NCBI GenBank assembly: GCA_944326485.1
Contig: CALVED010000007.1
Location: 34,475 to 98,474 of the forward strand
Reading direction: 5' to 3'
From: Candidatus Gastranaerophilales bacterium
GTDB taxonomy: Bacteria; Cyanobacteriota; Vampirovibrionia; Gastranaerophilales; Gastranaerophilaceae
DNA: 64,000 bases
Part shown: positions 28,483 to 36,433 of the stretch, one piece after another
Numbering within the stretch: the stretch's first letter is position 1
Layout of the letters: every line of letters starts with the position of its first letter
Translations under genes and position numbers: made by a program
Notes under the pieces: generated by a model
Database searches by the model: none
What the model was told of the DNA's origin: nothing
The model's input: only the letters and a program-made list of their open reading frames with translations

Positions 28483-29182
28483 TTTTATTCCGTTTCTTGC
28501 TCGTTTTTATTATTTTGGCAATGAATTTTTTTAATTCTCTTGATTTAAATACTGCCAATGTATCGTCATTTTGATAATTTTCATCCTCTATATTTGACAT
28601 AAAAAACAGAAAAAATTTTTTTGCTTTTTCTTTTAGCTTATCTGTTATTTTTTTATTTATAAAATTTTTTAAATCACCTAATAATGCTGTTAATTTTTCA
28701 CTGGCTTGAAGTAAGAAATTTGCAATATTTTGTTGAAATTGTGCAAATTTTTCTATTAGTTGCGGTAATTTAGCAATAAGATTTAACAATGGAAATATAA
28801 TTGTATTTGAAATTGATTGTATTATATTAGAGAAAGACGTTGGCAAGTTTTTTTGAATTGATTCAATAACTGTTTTGATTCTGTCTGAAAGATTTTGTAT
28901 AGAAATTTTTAATTGTTTCGCAAATTCAATTTGTTTATCAAAAGCAGATTTTGCATTTTCTAATCTATTTTCCTGCGCTCTTAGTGCCAAACCTGCTGCA
29001 TAACATTTCATCCAAGACCATTGATTAGAATTTGTTGGTTTTGAAACGGCAGTGTCTTTTAACTTATTAGCACCACCCATTGCGCCGCCACTACATATTG
29101 GACAAGCAGCTGGTGGTAATCCGTGCGGACATAAACCTGCTCTGTTTGTTGATTGAGTTGTGTTTGTTAATGATGTAGACAT
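28472..29182 (-). CDS. CPHG/CPIC motif protein behind a structured RNA leader
   Basis: 236 residues. Near the N-terminus CPHG (Cys18, His20) and CPIC (Cys27, Cys30) form a compact Cys/His set that could bind a metal. A Gly/Ala stretch and a long amphipathic helical region with heptad-like hydrophobics follow (residues ~70-180), then a basic tail. There is no signal peptide. The ATG lies directly after a hairpin and seven T residues, and the only ribosome-site-like sequence, TAAGG, is inside the hairpin's 3' arm. It is the first gene of a three-gene cluster. Function unknown. Confidence 0.72.
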   Translation of the reverse strand: MSTSLTNTTQSTNRAGLCPHGLPPAACPICSGGAMGGANKLKDTAVSKPTNSNQWSWMKCYAAGLALRAQENRLENAKSAFDKQIEFAKQLKISIQNLSDRIKTVIESIQKNLPTSFSNIIQSISNTIIFPLLNLIAKLPQLIEKFAQFQQNIANFLLQASEKLTALLGDLKNFINKKITDKLKEKAKKFFLFFMSNIEDENYQNDDTLAVFKSRELKKFIAKIIKTSKKRNKNAN

Positions 29183-29323
29183 AAAAAAACCTTACTTTAT
29201 TTATGTAAGGTGCTCTTTTTTATATGATTAACCGGATTTCGCAGTTAAATATACAAATTGAGCATTCCGACTGTAACGGCCGCGATCCGGCTAAGGATTT
29301 TCACCTTATTTCCTCGTATTATA
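29183..29323 (-). ncRNA. Structured leader RNA with alternative pairings over the ribosome site
   Basis: Minus strand. A TATAAT box (29318-29323) precedes a leader of about 130 nt. The 5' hairpin is TAAGG-TGAAAAT-CCTTA, followed by a long GC-rich stem AGCCGGAT..ATCCGGTT continued by CGC/GCG. The 3' hairpin ACCTTAC/GTAAGGT is followed by seven T and the ATG. The 5' TAAGGTG can instead pair with CACCTTA, and TGCTC with GAGCA, which would open the 3' hairpin and free TAAGG. The GGTGAAAATCC loop and following core resemble cobalamin- and FMN-riboswitch segments, but no full consensus is met. Ligand unknown. Confidence 0.55.
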
Positions 29324-29360
29324 AGAAAATGTTATCATAGTGAATTTTTAGTGTAAACAC

Positions 29361-30458
29361 TTAAACATTAAATCTAAAGTGTACAATATCACCATCTTGA
29401 ATAATGTAATCTTTACCTTCAAGACGGGTTAGCCCTTTATCCCTTGCTGCTGCATATGAACCAGCTTCAACAAAGTCTTTATATGCTGTAACTTCTGCTC
29501 TTATAAATCCTTTTTCGAAATCTGTGTGAATTACACCTGCTGCTTTTGGCGCTTTAGAACCTGCTTTTACGGTCCAGGCTCTTACTTCTTTCTCTCCAGC
29601 CGTTATAAAGGTTGTTAAATTTAAGAGCTTATATACAGATTGAATCATTCTTTCAATTCCTGAATTTTCAACTCCTAGATCTGCTAAATATGCTTTTGCT
29701 TCTTCTTTTGATAAATCTACTAATTCGGCTTCGATTTTTGCAGAAATAACAACAACATCAGCTCCATGCTTTTGTGCATATTCTCTAACCTTATCAACAT
29801 ATGCATTGCCATTAGCTAAATCAGTTTCACTAACATTAGCCGCATATATTACAGGTTTTATGCTCATTAATTGTGAATTTTTTGCAACTTCCAGCTCATC
29901 TCCTTCAAAGTGATCTTCAGGATTTATAAATGTTGCATCAGATAGTAAATCATTTAGTTTTGACAAAACATTATATTCAAGTATTGCTTGTTTATCACCA
30001 CTTTTTACTTGTTTTGTTAATCTTTCCAGTCTTCTTTCAATTGATGCCATATCAGCCAATGCTAATTCGGTATTAATTGTTTCAATATCATCAATAGGAT
30101 TTATTTTGCCTGATACATGAATAGTATTATCATCATCAAAACATCTTACAACTTGAATAATAGCATCAACTTCCCTAATATTATGTAGAAATTGATTACC
30201 TAACCCTTCACCTTTGCTTGCACCTTTAACTAATCCTGCAATGTCAACAAATTCAATAGCTGTTGGTATTACAACATCAGTTTTAACAAGCTTTTTTAAT
30301 ATATCAAGTCTTTCATCCGGAACATTGACAACTCCAATGTTTGGCTCTATTGTACAAAACGGATAATTTTCACTTTGTGCATTACAAGATGAAGTTAGTG
30401 CATTAAAAAGTGTTGATTTGCCTACATTTGGCAGCCCTACAATACCGGCTCTTAACAT
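29361..30458 (-). CDS. ychF: Ribosome-associated ATPase YchF (OLA1 family)
   Basis: Universally conserved P-loop protein of the Obg class that hydrolyses ATP and binds ribosomes. 365 residues. The P-loop is GLPNVGKST (8-16), switch regions NYPFCTIEPN and DIAGLVKGASKGEGLG follow, and the G4 position reads NVSE rather than NKxD, which is typical of the ATP-specific YchF group. A coiled-coil insert and a C-terminal TGS domain (GVIHTDFEKGFIRAEV) complete it. It stands alone, with the CPHG operon leader downstream. Confidence 0.97.
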   Translation of the reverse strand: MLRAGIVGLPNVGKSTLFNALTSSCNAQSENYPFCTIEPNIGVVNVPDERLDILKKLVKTDVVIPTAIEFVDIAGLVKGASKGEGLGNQFLHNIREVDAIIQVVRCFDDDNTIHVSGKINPIDDIETINTELALADMASIERRLERLTKQVKSGDKQAILEYNVLSKLNDLLSDATFINPEDHFEGDELEVAKNSQLMSIKPVIYAANVSETDLANGNAYVDKVREYAQKHGADVVVISAKIEAELVDLSKEEAKAYLADLGVENSGIERMIQSVYKLLNLTTFITAGEKEVRAWTVKAGSKAPKAAGVIHTDFEKGFIRAEVTAYKDFVEAGSYAAARDKGLTRLEGKDYIIQDGDIVHFRFNV

Positions 30459-30521
30459 AATAATTCCCTTTCAAACTATATTAAGATTAATATAAAAATA
30501 TTAGCTAATCAACTCTTATGG

Positions 30522-31313
30522 TTATCCTTTTATTATTGTGTTGCCTTTTATTTTTATTTCAAATTCAGTTCCCGCAGGAAGTGTAATGCTCCCTCCTTTT
30601 GTAAATATTGCAATGACAGGAGCACTTACTACATTCACCGTATAAATAACGGCACCGCCTAAAAGTGGAACAAAAGAAAGTAAATTTATTATTGGAATAG
30701 CAGACATTGCATTTGCTGCTGATTGTGTCGCACTGAATACTCTTCTTCCTGGTTTTGTTGCATTCGCAAAATTTTTCCAATATTTGCGTTTCCCCTTTAT
30801 ATCGCTAAAAAAGACTCTTTTAGAATTAGCTAAACTTATTTTAGTATCTATTTTAGACATTACTCCATTAAAGTATATTTCATCAATCATTAATTCTATA
30901 AGTCCGCCGTTGCCTGTTAGTTGAGGAGGATGTGAATCTGTTATTCTCCCTTTGAAAATTGTTCCTTCTGGAATTATTGCTTCTTCTTTTGTCAAAAATC
31001 CATTCTTGCATGAAAAAGTTACAGTGCTGCCTTTGGGCATTCTATCTGATAAGTTTCTTCTTGAAACTAAAGTTATTTTTGTTCCGCCTTTTAATGTATA
31101 AACTTTACCTGTTGCTTTTATATTTATTGGTGGTTCTTTTATTTCTTCTGTTGCCGTGGGAACAACACTTGGAAGTTTGGGCAGATTTTCTTCTGCTGTT
31201 TCTACGTTGTAATCTTTTCTAATATTTGCATCTATTGATGTGTCAAAATTAACTGCAAATGCAGATGTATTTATGAAACAAATTATTAATAATAAAATAA
31301 ATATCTTTCTCAT
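30522..31313 (-). CDS. Secreted protein with beta-rich domain, unknown function
   Basis: 263 residues. The signal peptide is clear (MRKIF, hydrophobic core, cleavage after SAFA). A Pro-rich linker (about 40-65) leads to a beta-rich region with repeated small motifs (TLKGGTKITLVS, IPEGTIFKGRIT, ITLPAGTEFEIKI). It ends with a hydrophobic Gly/Ala segment at about 195-235 that could insert in a membrane. The paired LPAGT/IPEGT motifs resemble envelope proteins that carry SH3-like folds, but I do not assign a family. It lies 63 bp from ychF, same strand. Confidence 0.7.
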   Translation of the reverse strand: MRKIFILLLIICFINTSAFAVNFDTSIDANIRKDYNVETAEENLPKLPSVVPTATEEIKEPPINIKATGKVYTLKGGTKITLVSRRNLSDRMPKGSTVTFSCKNGFLTKEEAIIPEGTIFKGRITDSHPPQLTGNGGLIELMIDEIYFNGVMSKIDTKISLANSKRVFFSDIKGKRKYWKNFANATKPGRRVFSATQSAANAMSAIPIINLLSFVPLLGGAVIYTVNVVSAPVIAIFTKGGSITLPAGTEFEIKIKGNTIIKG

Positions 31314-31364
31314 ATATTCTATTTTATTATTAATGATTTATTTTTCACTCAATTAAATGAGTGA

Positions 31365-33197
31365 TTATTTTACTCTTTTATTATCAGTTAGTGGCTGAGC
31401 ATATTGTGGAGTTATTCCGGTCCAGAAATTATCATATTCATCTTTAACTACATTTACAACAGAACCTGAATCTTTATATTTCTTATATAGTTTATCACAG
31501 TAATTTCCAAGTTTACTTAATAAAACTCCGGAAACAAATGAGAACATTAAGTTTTTTGCACCTGACATCATCTTTGATGTGCCATAAACAAATGTAGCAA
31601 ATGTGCCTACAAGAGGAATACAGGTTGTTAAAGTAGCAGAAATTTTTTCATCTTTATTATCTTCTTTTGCTATTGAATATGCACCAACTCCTATTGGGAA
31701 TAAAACTGAAAGTACATCAGTAGGTGCTGAACCTACTTTTAGTTCAGCTTGCTTTAGGAAATATTCGCCACTTTCAAGCTCTGTAGCTTTTTCCAGACTT
31801 TTACTTATTTTCTTTGATAATTTTGAAAACTCTTTAAAATTGCTATCTGAAATGATTTTATTTCCTGTCGATTTTAATCCGGAACTATTTAATCCTTTCA
31901 AAATAGTCATAATCTCTTCTAATGCACCTTTTGAACCAACCCCTGTTGAAAGAACTGTATTTTTTATTGCTGTTAAAGAGTTTAACATTTCTTCTTGCTC
32001 TGCAGGTGAATAACTCTTGTTCTTTTTGGTAGTTTTTAATAGGTTATCTATAATAGAAGAAATTTCTTTTGATATTTTTTCTCGTTCTTTTTCTTCATTA
32101 GTACCAGAACATTTTTTAAATGCTTCAAATTGTTTTCTTAGTGTTTGTATTGATTTTCTGGATATTTCATCTTCGGGTTTTACATTTTGTGAAAATGAAG
32201 TTAATGCGCTTCTTATGTCATCATGAATAGTTGTTATGTTGTTTGTAACTTGTTTTCTTGCTCTTAAAATTTCTTGTCTTAATTCTTCTTGAGCTTCTTT
32301 TGTTAAATCTTCAGTTGCATAAGTTCTGTAGTTTGTTGGATTAAACAAACTTTTTTTATCTTTAAAAAATCTTTCTTTTATTTTCTCAGGTAAATCAGAT
32401 ATCAGATGACTGCGTTTTTCGTCTCTTAATCTTCTTGCACCAAGACTAAAACTATTATCGAAATTAGTTTCTAATCTTTTTGTTTGATTTGAAAGAATAT
32501 TAATCCATTCTTCAAGTGTTAGAGTTTTGCCTTTTATTGTTATTTTTTGCATTTTATCTTTTGCACTTAATTTATTAAGTGAATCAATATTATAATGTTT
32601 CAATAAAGATGTTAAATCTTTAACTTTGGTCTCGACTTTATCATATTTTTTACCAAGAGTTTTATCTACTATTCCCTTAAAAAATTTAGTTGATTTTTCA
32701 GCAAATTTTGTAGTTAACTTATTTGTTTTAAATGCTTTATCAGAAAGCCAGTCTTTAATTGCTGTAAAATTAGATGTTGCTTGTAGTGTATCTATGGATT
32801 TTTTTACACCTTTTCTTGTGTAATAACAAGCTTTTGTAGGAAGGTCTTTGCTCGTTGCATTTTGTATTTGTATCTCTTTTGTTAATTTTTCTGTAAATTT
32901 TGAAAGTTTTTTTAATGAACTTCCATGAAAACCTTTTGCAAATATCATTCCTACAACACCTGCTGTAAGAATTGTTGATGCAAGTGTAGAACCAAATATT
33001 ATTTTTTTCTTTTTGCTATTATTTTTTTTTATATCATTCGATTTTATCTCTATAGAATCTTTTTTCGTTTCGTTTTTTATAGAGTTTACTTTGATAGGTG
33101 TTTTTTCTTTTTTTATAGCAGTATTAGCTTGTTCCAAACTATATGGAGGGAACAAGCTAAATATATTATTACTATTTATATTATTACTTTGAGTCAT
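31365..33197 (-). CDS. Lineage-specific membrane and coiled-coil protein
   Basis: 610 residues, no family recognised. The N-terminal ~60 residues are Asn/Lys-rich and low-complexity. One hydrophobic helix (about 66-88) is followed by ~400 residues of Lys/Glu/Ser-rich helical sequence, probably coiled coil, and two or three hydrophobic segments (about 480-560: SVLFPIGVGAYSIA, CIPLVGTFATFVYG, LMFSFVSGVLLS). No ribosome site precedes the ATG; an ATTT tetranucleotide run lies there instead. It follows the 131-residue gene by 24 bp and is likely co-transcribed with it. Confidence 0.7.
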   Translation of the reverse strand: MTQSNNINSNNIFSLFPPYSLEQANTAIKKEKTPIKVNSIKNETKKDSIEIKSNDIKKNNSKKKKIIFGSTLASTILTAGVVGMIFAKGFHGSSLKKLSKFTEKLTKEIQIQNATSKDLPTKACYYTRKGVKKSIDTLQATSNFTAIKDWLSDKAFKTNKLTTKFAEKSTKFFKGIVDKTLGKKYDKVETKVKDLTSLLKHYNIDSLNKLSAKDKMQKITIKGKTLTLEEWINILSNQTKRLETNFDNSFSLGARRLRDEKRSHLISDLPEKIKERFFKDKKSLFNPTNYRTYATEDLTKEAQEELRQEILRARKQVTNNITTIHDDIRSALTSFSQNVKPEDEISRKSIQTLRKQFEAFKKCSGTNEEKEREKISKEISSIIDNLLKTTKKNKSYSPAEQEEMLNSLTAIKNTVLSTGVGSKGALEEIMTILKGLNSSGLKSTGNKIISDSNFKEFSKLSKKISKSLEKATELESGEYFLKQAELKVGSAPTDVLSVLFPIGVGAYSIAKEDNKDEKISATLTTCIPLVGTFATFVYGTSKMMSGAKNLMFSFVSGVLLSKLGNYCDKLYKKYKDSGSVVNVVKDEYDNFWTGITPQYAQPLTDNKRVK

Positions 33198-33207
33198 TGT
33201 TTTTATT

Positions 33208-33228
33208 ATTTATTTATTTATTTATTTA
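33208..33228 (+). repeat. Tetranucleotide run (ATTT)5 between two unknown genes
   Basis: Five ATTT units plus A cover the stop codon of the 131-residue gene and the leader of the 610-residue gene on the minus strand, where a ribosome site would be expected. Slippage here would change the spacing but not the reading frame of the upstream protein, since a stop occurs in the repeat. Confidence 0.7.
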
Positions 33229-33617
33229 TGAAAGAATTTACTAATATTTTGTCCTAATTTAGTAAATGGTTTTGCAGGTGTTTTTAATGCTTCAATTAAA
33301 GATTTACCGGCTTGTGATAAATTAGGAAATTTGCTTGAGAAGTTAATTTTCTTAGCAGTAGAACTTGCTGTCTTTGTTATTTTATCAATACCGCCTTTTA
33401 TTACATTCTTGCCTTTATATGTGGCAAAAGCTGTTGCTGCTATTAGCCCTAATGTTGTTAATATAGAATTCTTTTTATTCCTTCTTTTTGTTGTTGTAAA
33501 TGTGTCAGAAGCTTTATCAGTGTCTTTTGGTTTAGCTTGATTTCTTTCGTGTAATCCGTATGCACCAAATTTTGATTTATATGATGTATTGTTAAAATTA
33601 ACACCGAGTATTGACAT
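33222..33617 (-). CDS. Small basic single-helix protein, unknown function
   Basis: 131 residues. A longer frame opens at 33644, but AAGGAG sits just before the ATG at 33617, so I start there. The N-terminus is NNTSYKSKFGAYG, then a basic Lys/Thr-rich stretch, one short hydrophobic helix (about 51-63: ILTTLGLIAATAFATY), and a basic, Ser/Lys-rich tail ending ISKFFHK. It is first in a probable two-gene transcript with the 610-residue protein. No family recognised. Confidence 0.65.
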   Translation of the reverse strand: MSILGVNFNNTSYKSKFGAYGLHERNQAKPKDTDKASDTFTTTKRRNKKNSILTTLGLIAATAFATYKGKNVIKGGIDKITKTASSTAKKINFSSKFPNLSQAGKSLIEALKTPAKPFTKLGQNISKFFHK

Positions 33618-33815
33618 TTTTGTCTCCTTACTTTTATTTAACACTCATATATATAAAAACATAATTAAAATAAAAATTGTCTTTCTTAAAGAAATATTTA
33701 AAATAAGTGTTAACTTAATATTTATTCTCTACATTAAATGCAGTATTTTAGCCTTAAAATATTCCATTTTTATGAAATTTATCGGATGATATAAATGTAG
33801 AGGAATAAATCCAAT

Positions 33816-35486
33816 ATGTTTCAAAAAATTATAAATGATACTTTACTAAACGATGAAAAATTAAGTGCTGACAATTTAGCTCAGAGCTGTCTTGAAGAGG
33901 CTCGTAAGTATCATGAAAATTACTTGTTAAAAGGTAATAGAGTTGATTTGGATAGTGCTGTTGATAGTTATATTGATGCAATAAAGTATAATCCGAAGAT
34001 TTCAGAAGCGTATTATAGACTTGCAACTCTATTATGGGATAAAGGGGAAATAAATCTTTCATCTGCAATTGAACAATGTTTATCTGCTGTAAATATTTCT
34101 CCGGATAATCCAAATGCAAGAATTTATGCAGGATTCTTCCTAGAAATGGCAAAAAAATATGATGAAGCAGAAAAGGAATTTAAAGAAGCAATAAAATTAA
34201 ATCCTTTTAAATCCGCACGCTCTCGTTTGTCTTTAGCTTCGTTATATATAGATAAAATGAATGATACAAAACTAAATGTTAGAGATTTTTCTCAATCAAT
34301 GTATTACATGCTGTCAGGAAGTTTGAGTATTGCTTTCGATTCTTCTTCTGTAAAAATGATATATAAAAATATAAAAAAGAATGTTTCTTTAGCATTTTAT
34401 GATTTTATAGGAAATGTTTTGGAAAGAACAAAAAATTATTCTATTGCATTAAAGGCTTATGATAAAGCTGCTAATAATACAGGAAGAAGTGAAATTTATT
34501 ATAATAAAATTGGTGATATAAATATAAAAAATGATGAACTTTCCGTTGCAAGAGAATCTTATATAAAAGCTTTACAATCGAGTCCTTATAACAAAGATTT
34601 ATTATTAAAGGTTGCAACAATAACACAGTTATATTTTGAAGATGATATTGATACTGCAATTGATTGTTATTCGAGGTTACTAGAAGTAGAAGAAAATAAT
34701 ACAAACATATATTATGAACTTGGACATTTATATTTAAAAAAAGAAGATTTTATTAATTCTATAAATGCCTTTAACTTAGCATTAGAAAAAGATAGTGAAA
34801 ATCCGTTTTACCATAATGCATTGGCTTATGCATTAATTAGAGCTGAGCAATACGAAGATGCTTGTGAACATTATAAATTTGCTATTGATAAAAACCCTAA
34901 TCCTGAATGGACTGCCATTGTTTGTCAGGCATTGGCTTCTTTGTATTATAAAGTATTTGATGATATTGATTCAGCTTTAGCTTTTCTAAAAACTGGTATT
35001 ATGCTGGATGAAAATAATGATGAAATATATGTTGAACTAGGGGATATTTACCTTGATAGTGATGATTTAGACAGTAGTATAAAAGCATATTGCGAAGCAA
35101 TAAAATTAAATCCTAAAAATCCTTATGCGTATAATAAATGTGCTATGGTTTTATGGCAAAAAGACTATATAGAAGAAGCTATAATTGCATACAATAAAGC
35201 TATTAGTATAGATCCCGATTATTATGTAGCATATAATAATCTTGGTGTCATTTATCTTGATGGAATAAGAAATCTAAAAGAAGCAAAAAGACTTTTTGAA
35301 AAAGCTATTAGTTTAAATGAAAATTATGTTATGCCTCATTTTAATTTGGGTAGAATTCTAGAAATAACAGGAAAAAGTATTGAGGCAGCTAAGATGTATC
35401 AAAAAGCTTTAGAATTAAATAAAATAACTGAAGAAATTGATTCTCAAGAAATTATTAATAAATTATATGGATTATTTGAAGTTTAA
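33816..35486 (+). CDS. Cytoplasmic TPR-repeat protein
   Basis: 556 residues, without a signal peptide or membrane segment, made almost wholly of tetratricopeptide repeats. About a dozen helix pairs can be seen with the A-x-x-x-Y/F and A-I-x-L-x-P/D signatures (AIKLNPFKSAR, AFNLALEKDSENPFYHNALAYAL, AIKLNPKNPYAYNKCA, AISIDPDYYVAYNNLG). TPR arrays of this kind scaffold protein complexes; the partner is not evident. GAGGAATAAAT upstream gives the ribosome site. Repeat copy 4 follows the stop. Confidence 0.85.
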   Translation: MFQKIINDTLLNDEKLSADNLAQSCLEEARKYHENYLLKGNRVDLDSAVDSYIDAIKYNPKISEAYYRLATLLWDKGEINLSSAIEQCLSAVNISPDNPNARIYAGFFLEMAKKYDEAEKEFKEAIKLNPFKSARSRLSLASLYIDKMNDTKLNVRDFSQSMYYMLSGSLSIAFDSSSVKMIYKNIKKNVSLAFYDFIGNVLERTKNYSIALKAYDKAANNTGRSEIYYNKIGDINIKNDELSVARESYIKALQSSPYNKDLLLKVATITQLYFEDDIDTAIDCYSRLLEVEENNTNIYYELGHLYLKKEDFINSINAFNLALEKDSENPFYHNALAYALIRAEQYEDACEHYKFAIDKNPNPEWTAIVCQALASLYYKVFDDIDSALAFLKTGIMLDENNDEIYVELGDIYLDSDDLDSSIKAYCEAIKLNPKNPYAYNKCAMVLWQKDYIEEAIIAYNKAISIDPDYYVAYNNLGVIYLDGIRNLKEAKRLFEKAISLNENYVMPHFNLGRILEITGKSIEAAKMYQKALELNKITEEIDSQEIINKLYGLFEV

Positions 35487-35566
35487 TGTGCCATATAAGA
35501 GTGTTCTTATAATTTGAAAATGAGAGTATGTTGTCGAATTACATTTTTAAATGGCAAGAGTAGTAT

Positions 35567-35749
35567 GTCCGAGAAAAAATTCACTCACAATTTCAGCTTA
35601 TTGTGTGAATTTTTTTTACAAAACGAACCAAAAACTTTGTTTTTGAGTGAGCTTGTATCCGTAGTGAAACGAAGGTAAGTGGCATTTTTGAAAGTGAGTA
35701 GTTTGTTAACGAGGATGACTCGGTAACAAAGTGCGATACTAGATTAAAT
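35567..35749 (+). repeat. Dispersed 183-bp repeat, copy 4, with inverted hairpin-1 loop
   Basis: Full-length unit between the convergent TPR and sigma-factor genes. The flanking arms and hairpins 2 and 3 match the other copies, but the hairpin-1 loop (35585-35604) reads TCACAATTTCAGCTTATTGT. That is the reverse complement of the orientation-A loop with a few changes. Confidence 0.93.
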
Positions 35750-35774
35750 TTATAAGTATAATTCAAATTAAATA

Positions 35775-36431
35775 TTAATAATCATAGTGTTCTTTTTTAT
35801 TAAGATATTCTCTTACTGTATTTAATGATGCTTGAATTATTCTTGTAATTCTTGAAGAAGATAAACCTATTTGTTCCGCTATTTCTTTTACTTGCATGTT
35901 TCTATAAAATCTGTATTCAATAATAGTTCTTTCTTTTTGTGGAAGTCTTGCTATTGCTTCTCTTATAACCTTTCCTAACTCTGATATCTCAGCCTTTTCA
36001 TCGGGAAGAGCGGCAGGATCTTTTATAAAATCAAAAGGTGAGTCATTATCTGAAGCAGCAGCTGCTAAACTATCTATTGATAATATTGTTTCATAAATAG
36101 CTTCTCTTACTTTACCAGGGGTGATTGCATTATCACTGCCATCCTCACCTGAATCATTTTCATTATTTTCAACATTAGTATGTTTTAACGAGTACCATTT
36201 ATATCTGTTTCTTAATTCATTTCTTATTGCCCAACGCACAGCTGTAGCAATATAAGCATTATTATACCTTGCCAGTTGTTCTTCGGTTTTATCTTTTATC
36301 ATAGCTTGAATTGCTATAATACCAATACTAACAAGCTCATCATAATCCACCATGTGAGATGGAATACGTTTATGCTCTACTCTTGCTACTTTTTCGATTA
36401 TTTCAATGTAATCTTTTATTTTTGTGTGCAT
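35775..36431 (-). CDS. Sigma-70 family RNA polymerase sigma factor, FliA/WhiG-like
   Basis: 218 residues. Region 2 is at about 20-90 (VDYDELVSIGIIAIQ, AYIATAVRWAIRNELR: core binding and -10 recognition), an acidic linker at about 93-150, and region 4 at about 165-212 (LPQKERTIIEYRFYRNMQVK then an EIAEQIGLSSSRI helix-turn-helix). Regions 1 and 3 are short or absent, so it is an alternative sigma factor. It is 2 bp downstream of flhB, which supports a link to flagellar or related export genes, but no other such genes are here. Its target promoters are unknown. Confidence 0.85.
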   Translation of the reverse strand: MHTKIKDYIEIIEKVARVEHKRIPSHMVDYDELVSIGIIAIQAMIKDKTEEQLARYNNAYIATAVRWAIRNELRNRYKWYSLKHTNVENNENDSGEDGSDNAITPGKVREAIYETILSIDSLAAAASDNDSPFDFIKDPAALPDEKAEISELGKVIREAIARLPQKERTIIEYRFYRNMQVKEIAEQIGLSSSRITRIIQASLNTVREYLNKKEHYDY

Positions 36432-36433
36432 TT

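Noticed and set aside
29183..29323. Firm call of the leader as a cobalamin or FMN riboswitch
   Set aside because: Only part of either consensus is present: the 5' arm and the B12-box/closing parts are missing, so the class is left open.
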